Positions 5,185 through 12,427 of a DNA stretch of 16,309 bases are shown one piece after another. Both the position numbers and the translations under genes were made by a program. The stretch's first letter is position 1. Each line of letters starts with the position of its first letter. A model generated the notes under the pieces. The model was not told the origin of the DNA and searched no databases. It worked only from the letters and a program-made list of their open reading frames with translations. The stretch is from NCBI GenBank assembly GCA_041687475.1, contig JAWLBW010000079.1, positions 1 to 16,309 on the forward strand. Reading direction: 5' to 3'. The DNA comes from JAWLBW01 sp041687475 (GTDB taxonomy: Bacteria; J088; JAWLBW01).

Positions 5185-7062
5185 TTGAGTCGTCGAGAGC
5201 TCATACATAAACGCATTCGCTGGGTGGGGGCATTCGTGCTCCTGCTTTTCGGCATTCTGCTTGCGCGCGCGGTCGACCTGCAGCTGCTCAAGGGCATGGT
5301 GCTGCGTGAACTGGCCGACCGCCAGCAGCGGCGTACGCACACGACGGTTCCCCCCCGTGGCGAGATTCTCGACCGCGGCGGCGAGGAGCTGGCCGTGAGC
5401 CTGTCGGTCGATTCCATTTACGCCGATCCGGTACAGATCAAGGACCCTGCCGGGGTCGCGCGCCTGCTTGCACCTTTGCTCGAAACGCCAGTGTCCGATC
5501 TCGAGCAGCTGCTCAGCCGCCGTGGTCGTTTCGTATGGCTTGGACGTCAGCTTGACCGTGGGGTGGCCGACGCCGTTCGCGAGCTAGAACTCGAAGGCAT
5601 TCATTTTACCCGTGAACCCAAGCGCTTCTATCCGAACTCGGCCTTGATGGGCCAGGTGTTGGGCTTTGTCGGGGTCGATGCCGTCGGCCTCGAAGGGCTT
5701 GAGCGCCGTTATGAGTCGTACCTTGCCGGCAAGGAGCAGGTGGTCGAGTTTCAGCGCGACGCCAAGGGCAGGGGCATTTTTCGCGGCGGCATAGAAGAGC
5801 ACCTTTCGGGGGGAAGCTACCGGCTTCAGCTCACCGTCGACAAAGCCATCGCCTACGAAGCGCAGAAGGCGCTTGACCAGGCGGTCGAACAGTACAAGGC
5901 GCGCAACGCCGTGGCAATTGCCCAGGACGTCGAAACCGGCGCCATTCTGGCCATGGCCGTATCGCCGGCCTTCGACCCCAATCGTTTTTCCGAGTATCCG
6001 GTCGGGTACGGCCGGAATCGAGCCGTCGCCGACGTGTACGAGCCCGGCTCGACGATGAAGGCCATGTTGATCGCGGCCGCGCTCGAAGAAAAGGCGGTGA
6101 AGGCCGACACCATTCTCTTCGGCGAAAACGGCAGCTACGAGGTTGCCGACCGTCGCATCAACGACACCAAGAAGCACGGCTGGCTTTCGGCGGCCCAGGT
6201 CATCAAGTATTCGTCGAACATCGGTGCGTTGAAAATTGCGCGCATGATCGGCCGCGACCGCTGGTACGACTACCTGGTTCAGTTCGGCTTCGGCAGCGAG
6301 ACCGGCATTGACCTGCCCGGCGAAGCCCGGGGCCTCATGCGACCGCTGGCCAGATGGGGCGAAGTGCTGCAGGCGACCTCTTCCTACGGACAGGNNNNNN
6401 NNNNAAACGGCGGCCGACTCATGCGTCCATTCCGGGTCAAGCGTATTCTCGACGACAAGGGTAACGCCGTCGTCGAGACCACGCCGGAAGTGCGGGGGCG
6501 GCCAATCGGCCCGGAAACGGCGAAGCGCGTCTGGCGCATACTCGAGTCGGTCGTGCATGACGGGGGCACCGGCGAGCAAGCCAAGGTGCCCGGTTACCGG
6601 GTCGCGGGTAAGACCGGCACGGCCCAGAAGGTCGACCCCGAAACGGGGGGCTACTCGCGCGAAAAATACATTGCCAGCTTCGGCGGCTTCATTCCTGCTC
6701 GCGACCCTCGGGTCGCGATCTACGTTTCCGTGAACGAGCCCATGGGCAACATTTACGGGGGTACGGTGGCGGCGCCTGTGTTTGCAGCCATTGCCGAAAA
6801 GGCCATGGAGCAGCTGCAGATTCCCGCCGATGAACCGGTTCGCCCCGAACCGCTCGCCCGTGAAGGCGACATGGCCTTTACGGCGAAGTTCGCCTCGGCC
6901 GAGAAAGCGCCAGGCGACCTCAAGCTGGCCGGCCTGACCGTGCGCGAAGTGCTTCGCTGGGGGCGGGAAATGGGTTACCGGATGATTCCCATCGGCACGG
7001 GGCTCGCGCGCGAAGCCCGTTGTGTCGATACGACTTGTGAAGTGGTGTTCAGGTCACTGTGA
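5185..7062 (+). CDS. ftsI: Septal peptidoglycan transpeptidase FtsI (PBP2/3 class) with PASTA-like tail; contains assembly gap
   Basis: This class B penicillin-binding protein crosslinks septal peptidoglycan with FtsW. As given it has 625 residues. A membrane anchor spans about 11-30, then the PBP dimerisation domain (PPRGEILDR near 56-64). Transpeptidase motifs follow: S289-T-M-K292, S343-S-N345 and K476-T-G-T479. Residues about 578-625 (LAGLTVREVLRWGREMGYRM onward) look like a PASTA domain, though the usual QSPxPG-like segment is missing and the end is short. The start is TTG, immediately after the ftsL TAG and in the same frame, with no clear ribosome binding site. Ten Ns at residues 404-407 fall where homologues have a longer conserved segment, so the real protein is probably about 13 residues longer. 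TGA overlaps the murE GTG. Confidence 0.95.
   Translation: MSRRELIHKRIRWVGAFVLLLFGILLARAVDLQLLKGMVLRELADRQQRRTHTTVPPRGEILDRGGEELAVSLSVDSIYADPVQIKDPAGVARLLAPLLETPVSDLEQLLSRRGRFVWLGRQLDRGVADAVRELELEGIHFTREPKRFYPNSALMGQVLGFVGVDAVGLEGLERRYESYLAGKEQVVEFQRDAKGRGIFRGGIEEHLSGGSYRLQLTVDKAIAYEAQKALDQAVEQYKARNAVAIAQDVETGAILAMAVSPAFDPNRFSEYPVGYGRNRAVADVYEPGSTMKAMLIAAALEEKAVKADTILFGENGSYEVADRRINDTKKHGWLSAAQVIKYSSNIGALKIARMIGRDRWYDYLVQFGFGSETGIDLPGEARGLMRPLARWGEVLQATSSYGQXXXXNGGRLMRPFRVKRILDDKGNAVVETTPEVRGRPIGPETAKRVWRILESVVHDGGTGEQAKVPGYRVAGKTGTAQKVDPETGGYSREKYIASFGGFIPARDPRVAIYVSVNEPMGNIYGGTVAAPVFAAIAEKAMEQLQIPADEPVRPEPLAREGDMAFTAKFASAEKAPGDLKLAGLTVREVLRWGREMGYRMIPIGTGLAREARCVDTTCEVVFRSL
6395..6404. other. 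Run of ten Ns (assembly gap) inside ftsI
   Basis: Ten unknown bases interrupt ftsI between codons for SSYGQ and NGGRLMRP. The frame is kept across the run. Related PBPs have about 15-17 residues between GQ and NGG, while only about four fit here. The run is therefore more likely a fixed-size placeholder than a true length. Confidence 0.97.
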
Positions 7063-8552
7063 GTAACGCAGGCGTACATATCGCCGACTGGCTCGCCCGG
7101 AATGACATTTCCGGTGGGCCGTCGCTGACCGCCGAACGGCTGGTGGCCGACTCGCGCCAGGTCGTGCCGGGGGCGGTTTTCGTCGCCCTGCGCGGTCAAC
7201 GCAGCGACGGCGCGCGGTTTGCCGCCGATGCCGTGGCCAGGGGTGCCGTTGCGGTGCTCTGCGAAACGCCGGTCGAGGTATCGGCTCCTGCGATCGTCGT
7301 GCCCGATTTGCGGCAACGGCTGGCCGCGCTGGCCTCGTCGTTTTACGGCAATCCGTCGGCCGACATGCGAATCGTAGGCGTGACCGGCACCAACGGCAAG
7401 ACGACCACCACGCACATTCTTGACGGCATTCTGCAGACGGACTCTCATACAACCGGTCTTATCGGCACCGTCGGCTACAAGATCGGTGCCCAATGGGTTA
7501 CGGCTCCGAATACGACGCCCGACAGCGTTGCGCTGCAGACGCTTCTGTTCGATATGAAGCAGGCCGGCGTCGAAACGGTGTCCATGGAGGTCAGCAGCCA
7601 CGCCCTGGCAGAAGGCCGGGTCGACGGTATCGACTTCGACGTCGGTGTCTTCACGAACATCAGTCGCGACCATCTCGATTACCACCTCGACATGGAAACC
7701 TACTTCGCGGCCAAGGCCACGTTTTTCCGGAAGCTGCTTCCGGCTTCGCGCAAGAACGTGCGCGCCGTGGTGAACATCGACGATCCGATGGGCCCCTCCA
7801 TTGTCGAGGGTCTGAAGGTGCCGGTGTGGACGGTGGGCATGACCGAAGCCGACTTCCATGTCGAGAATTTTCGCCTCTATCCCAGCCATTTCGCGGCAGA
7901 GGTGCGCTCGCCCTATGGCCGCCGGCATCTCGAAAGCCGATTGCCGGGACGGCACAATGTATATAATGCCGTGCAGGCCATGGCCGCGGCGTTGGCCCTC
8001 GGTATCGACCTTTCCGTGGTCGAGCGTGGGCTGCGCGAAGTCGCGGGCGTAGCCGGCAGGCTCGAATATATCACCGGTGCCGGAAGGCACGTTTACGTCG
8101 ACTACGCGCATACCGACGACGCCCTGCGCAACGTCATCGAGGCCCTTCGGCCGTTTGCCCGCAAGCGCCTCATCACGGTTTTCGGCTGTGGCGGCGATCG
8201 CGACCGGGGCAAGCGTTCGCGCATGGGGCGGGTGGCCGCCGAGGGCAGCGACATGGTGGTTGTAACCTCGGACAACCCGCGCAGTGAAGATCCGCTGGCC
8301 ATCATCGGCGAAATTACGCCCGGTGTCGAAGCCGGGGGCATGGGCGCATTCGACGGAAGCAGGGGGTATGTCGTAGAAGCCGATCGGCGCGAGGCCATTC
8401 GCCTTGCGCTACGCACGGCCGAAAGTGGAGATTTCGTGCTCGTGGCCGGAAAGGGCCATGAAGATTATCAGATTATCGGTGATCGCAGGCTGCGGTTTGA
8501 TGATCGCGAGGAGGTCCGTAAGGCCCTCGCGATGCTGGAGGGAGCTTCGTGA
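7059..8552 (+). CDS. murE: UDP-MurNAc-L-Ala-D-Glu:meso-diaminopimelate ligase
   Basis: MurE adds the third stem-peptide residue to the peptidoglycan precursor using ATP in the cytoplasm. The 497-residue product has the ATP-binding loop GVTGTNGKTTTT (Lys114), the likely carbamylated Lys219 in YFAAKATFF, and the C-terminal domain motif GKGHEDYQ at about 464-471. The specificity signature is DNPR at 405-408 (TSDNPRSEDP), which in this family marks meso-diaminopimelate rather than lysine as substrate. That agrees with a Gram-negative type wall. The GTG at 7059 overlaps the ftsI stop by four bases (GTGA), and the gene ends with the same kind of overlap into murF. Confidence 0.97.
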   Translation: MSNAGVHIADWLARNDISGGPSLTAERLVADSRQVVPGAVFVALRGQRSDGARFAADAVARGAVAVLCETPVEVSAPAIVVPDLRQRLAALASSFYGNPSADMRIVGVTGTNGKTTTTHILDGILQTDSHTTGLIGTVGYKIGAQWVTAPNTTPDSVALQTLLFDMKQAGVETVSMEVSSHALAEGRVDGIDFDVGVFTNISRDHLDYHLDMETYFAAKATFFRKLLPASRKNVRAVVNIDDPMGPSIVEGLKVPVWTVGMTEADFHVENFRLYPSHFAAEVRSPYGRRHLESRLPGRHNVYNAVQAMAAALALGIDLSVVERGLREVAGVAGRLEYITGAGRHVYVDYAHTDDALRNVIEALRPFARKRLITVFGCGGDRDRGKRSRMGRVAAEGSDMVVVTSDNPRSEDPLAIIGEITPGVEAGGMGAFDGSRGYVVEADRREAIRLALRTAESGDFVLVAGKGHEDYQIIGDRRLRFDDREEVRKALAMLEGAS

Positions 8553-9922
8553 CCTTGTTTTCTACGCAACAGATAGACCGGCTTGCCGGTTTCCGACGAC
8601 TCAACCCCGGTGTCGATAAAGACTTCGCAGTGGTGAGCACCGACTCGCGCAGCATGCCTGCCGAGGCGCTCTTCGTCGCGCTCAGAGGCGAGCGGTTCGA
8701 CGCCCATGGCTTTCTCGACCAGGCGCTTGGTGCCGGGGCGGGGGGGCTTGTGGTCTCGCGTGCGCCCGCGACCTTGCCCGACGTTCCGGTGTGGCTTGTC
8801 GACGATACGCTGCATGCGTTGGGCGAGCTTGCCCACGCACACCGCTCGCGTTTCGACATTCCCCTGCTCGGGCTGACCGGCAGCGCCGGCAAAACCACGA
8901 CGAAGGAAATGCTTCGCGCCATGCTCGCGTCGCGCCGGGCGCTCGTGACCGCGGGAAACCTCAACAACCTGGTCGGCGTGCCGCTGACGCTTTTCAACCT
9001 CGAGGCATCTCATCAGGCCGCCGTCGTCGAAATGGGCATGAACCGGTTCGGCGAAATTGCACGCCTCACGCAGATTGCCGCTCCCACCCTGGGCCTCATT
9101 ACCAACATCGGCGAGGCGCACCTGGCCGAGCTGGGGGGAATCGAAGGGGTGCTGCGCGCCAAGACCGAGCTTGCCCGTGAGATGCGCCCCGGTGCGCCCA
9201 TCGTGCTGAATGCCGACGACCCGCTGCTCAGGCGGTTCGGCCACGGTGCCCAGCGCCCCGTGGTCTGGTTCGGGCTGCAGGTCGGCGCAACCGTTTATGC
9301 GAAAGACGTGACCGAGGCCGGGCTCGACGGGCAGACGTTCACGCTGGTCACGCCCGCCGGCGAGGCGCGCGTACGCATGCGCCTTCCGGGCGAACACAAT
9401 TTACGCAATGCCCTGGGAGCAGCCGCCGCTGCGCTGGAAATGGGAACCGGTTTCGACGACATCGTTTGCGGTCTCGAAAGCGTGGCGCCGTTTTCCATGC
9501 GTACCGAGGTGGTGGCCGGGCCCAACGGCTCGCGCATCATCAGCGATTGCTACAACGCCAACCCCACGTCCATGCGCGAGGCGGTGCGGCTGCTGCAGTC
9601 GGCTCGCTCGGGCGGGCGCATTGCCGTCGTACTCGGCGACATGCTTGAACTGGGCGAATTTTCCGAGCGTTATCATCGCGAACTGGGCGAACTCATCGCC
9701 GCCGTCGGCCCCGACAGGTTGTGGGCGGTGGGCCGATGGGCAGGGGTCGTGGCCGGCGCCGCCGGTAACGTAACGGCTTCGACGGCCGACGATCCGGCTG
9801 CCGTGGTCGACGACGTTCGTGCATGGCTGTCGCCCGGCGACACCGTACTCGTCAAGGGCTCGCGCGGCGTACGACTCGACGTCGTCGTAAACGCGCTCAC
9901 ACAGGAGCGAACGGAAGACTGA
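8549..9922 (+). CDS. murF: UDP-MurNAc-tripeptide:D-Ala-D-Ala ligase
   Basis: MurF attaches the D-Ala-D-Ala dipeptide to complete the UDP-MurNAc-pentapeptide. The 457-residue product has the P-loop GLTGSAGKTTTKE (Lys115), VEMGMNRFGEI at about 160-170, the TNIGEAHLAELG segment near 185-196, and the MurF signature DCYNANPTSM at 333-342. Length is normal. The GTG at 8549 overlaps the murE stop (GTGA) and has GGAGGG a few bases upstream. The TGA shares one base with the mraY ATG. A D-Ala-D-Ala ligase gene (ddl) is not in the window. Confidence 0.97.
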   Translation: MTLFSTQQIDRLAGFRRLNPGVDKDFAVVSTDSRSMPAEALFVALRGERFDAHGFLDQALGAGAGGLVVSRAPATLPDVPVWLVDDTLHALGELAHAHRSRFDIPLLGLTGSAGKTTTKEMLRAMLASRRALVTAGNLNNLVGVPLTLFNLEASHQAAVVEMGMNRFGEIARLTQIAAPTLGLITNIGEAHLAELGGIEGVLRAKTELAREMRPGAPIVLNADDPLLRRFGHGAQRPVVWFGLQVGATVYAKDVTEAGLDGQTFTLVTPAGEARVRMRLPGEHNLRNALGAAAAALEMGTGFDDIVCGLESVAPFSMRTEVVAGPNGSRIISDCYNANPTSMREAVRLLQSARSGGRIAVVLGDMLELGEFSERYHRELGELIAAVGPDRLWAVGRWAGVVAGAAGNVTASTADDPAAVVDDVRAWLSPGDTVLVKGSRGVRLDVVVNALTQERTED

Positions 9923-11019
9923 TGCTTTATCTTCTGCTTTATCCCCTGCGCGACCAGTACTCGTTTCTGAACGTGTTTCAGTACATCACGTTCCGCGCAA
10001 TCATGGGCGCGTTGACGGCCATGCTGCTCAGCTTTCTGCTGGGGCCGTGGATGATTGCCTGGCTCCAGAAGCTCAAGTACGGCCAGGTTATTCGCGAAGA
10101 AGGCCCGAAGGCCCACTACGCCAAGAAGAACACGCCTACCATGGGCGGGTTGCTCATTCTCTTCGGCATGACGGTCTCGACGCTGTTGTGGGCCGATGTG
10201 ACGAATCGGCTTATTCTGTACGGTTTGTTGCTTACGTTGTCCTTCGGGGCGGTGGGCTTTCTCGACGACTACCTGAAGATCAAAAAACGCAGTTCCGAAG
10301 GGCTTGCCGGACGAAAGAAGCTGGGGCTGCTCTTTCTCTTCTCGTTCTTCTTCGGGCTGGCCCTGTTCTGGGAAGCGGGCCGCGACGTCGCCGATCCGCT
10401 ATACTCGCTGCGTTTGACCATTCCGTTTTTCAAGAACCTGACGCCCGACCTGGGCTGGCTGTATATTCCCTTTGCCATGCTGGTCATCGCGGGCGCCTCG
10501 AATGCCGTGAACCTGACCGACGGGCTCGACGGCCTGGCCACGGGTACCTTCATCATCTCGATGGGCACCTACATGATCTTCGCCTATGTGGCGGGGCATG
10601 CGGTCATCGCAAACTACCTGAAGGTGCCCTTTCTGCCTGGTACGGGCGAATTGGCCGTCTTCTGCGCGACGCTTCTCGGCGCCTGCATCGGCTTTCTCTG
10701 GTTCAACAGCTTTCCCGCCCAGGTGTTCATGGGCGACGTGGGAAGCCTGGCGCTGGGCGGCGCGATCGGGGCCGTGGCCGTCATGGTCAAGCAGGAGATT
10801 ATACTCGTGCTGGTCGGCGGCATCTTCGTCGCCGAAGCCCTTTCGGTCATTCTGCAGGTTGCTTCGTTCAAGACGACGGGCAAGCGCATTTTCCGCATGT
10901 CGCCGATTCATCATCACTTCGAGCTTCTGGGGTGGCCCGAGCCGAAGATTGTCATGCGCTTCTGGATTATCTCCTTCATTCTCGCCCTTATGGCGCTGAG
11001 CACACTGAAACTGCGATGA
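9922..11019 (+). CDS. mraY: Phospho-MurNAc-pentapeptide transferase MraY
   Basis: MraY moves phospho-MurNAc-pentapeptide from UDP to undecaprenyl phosphate in the inner membrane, forming lipid I. The 365-residue product is strongly hydrophobic with about ten membrane spans. Key residues match the E. coli enzyme closely: Asp115-Asp116 in VGFLDDYLK, NLTDGLDG around Asp200, Asp272 in FMGDVGS, and the His triplet 330-332 in SPIHHHFE. The early loop YGQVIREEGPKAH then NTPTMGG at 70-76 is also canonical. I chose the ATG at 9922 (TGATG overlap with the murF stop, AGGAG upstream) over an in-frame start at 9823 inside murF, because it gives the standard N-terminus. Confidence 0.98.
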   Translation: MLYLLLYPLRDQYSFLNVFQYITFRAIMGALTAMLLSFLLGPWMIAWLQKLKYGQVIREEGPKAHYAKKNTPTMGGLLILFGMTVSTLLWADVTNRLILYGLLLTLSFGAVGFLDDYLKIKKRSSEGLAGRKKLGLLFLFSFFFGLALFWEAGRDVADPLYSLRLTIPFFKNLTPDLGWLYIPFAMLVIAGASNAVNLTDGLDGLATGTFIISMGTYMIFAYVAGHAVIANYLKVPFLPGTGELAVFCATLLGACIGFLWFNSFPAQVFMGDVGSLALGGAIGAVAVMVKQEIILVLVGGIFVAEALSVILQVASFKTTGKRIFRMSPIHHHFELLGWPEPKIVMRFWIISFILALMALSTLKLR

Positions 11020-12365
11020 CTGACTGGAAGAAAAAGACAGTGGGGGTCGTGGGCATGGGTACCACCGGGTATGCTGCGGCGAAGTTTCTCGCCGAGCGCG
11101 GCGCCCGGGTATACGCCTATGATCGCCGGTCCTACGACAGCTTTTCTCCGGAAGAACGTGAACGCTGGGACGCCCTCGCCGGGGTAGAAAAGCGCACGGG
11201 GCATGAGAAGCCCAATGCCCTCGACGGTGTCGACCTGGTCGTCGTGAGTCCGGGAGTGCCGGGCAACATTCCGCCCGTGGCGCGGCAGCGTGATAAGGGA
11301 GTCGCGGTGTGGAGCGAAGTCGAGCTTGCCTCGCGGCACCTCACGGCATCGATCATGGCCATTACCGGTACCAATGGAAAGAGCACGACCACGACGCTGA
11401 CCGGCAAGCTGCTCGAGGCTGCCGGTTGGGACACGTTCGTCGGAGGCAACCTCGGCACGCCGCTCATCGAAGCAGTGGGCCGCGACGACGACCAGCTTGT
11501 GGTAGAGCTGTCTTCGTACCAGCTCGAAGAGGTCGAAATGTTTCGACCGCACGTGGCGGTACTGCTGAATATTTCGCCCGATCATCTCGACCGCTACCCA
11601 TCGGTCGAAGCCTATGCGGCAGCCAAGGCGCGCATTTTCAGCCGCATGCTGCCCGACGACATCGCCATCGTCAACGGCGACGACCCGTTGGTGAAGTCGG
11701 TCATTCCGACTGTGCCCCAGGTGTGGACGTGGTCATTCGAAGAGCCCGTCGCCAGGGGTGCGTACGCCGATGCCGAAGGTCTGCACTTCAATACGCCCGC
11801 GTTCGTCTTTACCCTCAAGCGCGAAGAGATTGCGCTCAAGGGGCGCCATAACGAAGAGAATGTCATGGCGGCCGTGCTTGCCGCCCTGACGGCCGGAGTC
11901 ACGCCCGCGGTAATCAAGGAAGTGCTGGCGCATTTCCGGGGGTTGCCTCACCGCGTCGAGTTCGTGCGCGAGGTGCATGGCGTGCGCTACGTCGACGACT
12001 CGAAGGGCACCAACATCGGAGCGGTGGCGGCCGCGTTGAAGGGTTTCGAGCGACCGGTGGTGCTCATTGCCGGGGGTGTCGACAAGGGTGGCGACTACAG
12101 TGAAATCGACGACGTGATTCGCGAGCACGTGCGCGCCGTGGTCACGATTGGCGAAGCTGCCGGGCGTATCGCGAAGGCCTGGGGCGAACTGGTTCCGGTT
12201 CGCAAGGTCGAGAGCATGGAAGACGCCGTGGGGCATGCCGCGCAGCTCGCCCGCAGCGGCGACACCGTGCTGCTGTCGCCGGGCTGCAGCTCGTTCGATA
12301 TGTTTCGTGATTACAAGGAGCGCGGCGACAGGTTTCAGGAAGCCGTTCGCGCCCTGCCCGAATAG
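11016..12365 (+). CDS. murD: UDP-MurNAc-L-alanine:D-glutamate ligase
   Basis: MurD adds D-glutamate as the second residue of the stem peptide. The 449-residue product has an N-terminal Rossmann-like domain (VGVVGMGTTG), the ATP loop GTNGKSTTT at 118-126, ELSSYQLE near 164-171, HRVE at 312-315 with DDSKGTN at 327-333, and the C-terminal SPGCSSFD motif at 421-428. The ATG at 11016 overlaps the mraY stop by four bases (ATGA); the long open frame upstream is just another frame of mraY. It ends with TAG, and the only sizeable gap of the operon follows. Confidence 0.97.
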   Translation: MTDWKKKTVGVVGMGTTGYAAAKFLAERGARVYAYDRRSYDSFSPEERERWDALAGVEKRTGHEKPNALDGVDLVVVSPGVPGNIPPVARQRDKGVAVWSEVELASRHLTASIMAITGTNGKSTTTTLTGKLLEAAGWDTFVGGNLGTPLIEAVGRDDDQLVVELSSYQLEEVEMFRPHVAVLLNISPDHLDRYPSVEAYAAAKARIFSRMLPDDIAIVNGDDPLVKSVIPTVPQVWTWSFEEPVARGAYADAEGLHFNTPAFVFTLKREEIALKGRHNEENVMAAVLAALTAGVTPAVIKEVLAHFRGLPHRVEFVREVHGVRYVDDSKGTNIGAVAAALKGFERPVVLIAGGVDKGGDYSEIDDVIREHVRAVVTIGEAAGRIAKAWGELVPVRKVESMEDAVGHAAQLARSGDTVLLSPGCSSFDMFRDYKERGDRFQEAVRALPE

Positions 12366-12395
12366 TTGATTTTTTTTGCCTCGCGATACTACAAA
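12366..12395 (+). promoter_or_regulatory. Possible weak internal promoter before ftsW
   Basis: TTGATT (12366-12371) and TACAAA (12390-12395) are separated by 18 bp; each matches its sigma70 consensus hexamer at four positions. A T8 tract (12370-12377) lies in the spacer. The start would be near 12402, about 26 nt before ftsW. The murD-ftsW gap is the only one in the dcw operon large enough for a promoter, but the match is weak. Confidence 0.3.
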
Positions 12396-12401
12396 TCGCG
12401 A
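12381..12401. repeat. 7-bp inverted repeat in the murD-ftsW gap
   Basis: TCGCGAT (12381-12387) and ATCGCGA (12395-12401) are inverted copies with a 7-nt loop. The T8 run is upstream of the stem on the + strand, and on the - strand the bases after the hairpin would be A, so this is not an intrinsic terminator. It overlaps the possible -10 element and could be an operator or an mRNA stem protecting the ftsW 5' end. Confidence 0.5.
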
Positions 12402-12427
12402 CGTTTGGATACGAAGAGAGACAAAAG

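Noticed and set aside
4852..7062. FtsL-FtsI as one fused protein with a recoded TAG
   Set aside because: TAG also ends trpG and murD here, and a fusion would reverse the membrane topology of the transpeptidase domain.
6975..8111. 378-codon - strand open frame opposite murE
   Set aside because: It is the His/Gly/Arg-rich complement of murE, with no motif or ribosome binding site; murE is unmistakable on the + strand.
10047..11015. Long upstream extension of the murD frame through mraY
   Set aside because: The extension is Arg/Ser-rich out-of-frame mraY sequence; murD has a normal N-terminus at the ATG at 11016 with a coupled stop/start.
12366..12401. T8 tract and hairpin as a terminator after murD
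   Set aside because: On the + strand the T-run is before the hairpin, and on the - strand the hairpin would be followed by A, so the order is wrong for an intrinsic terminator.
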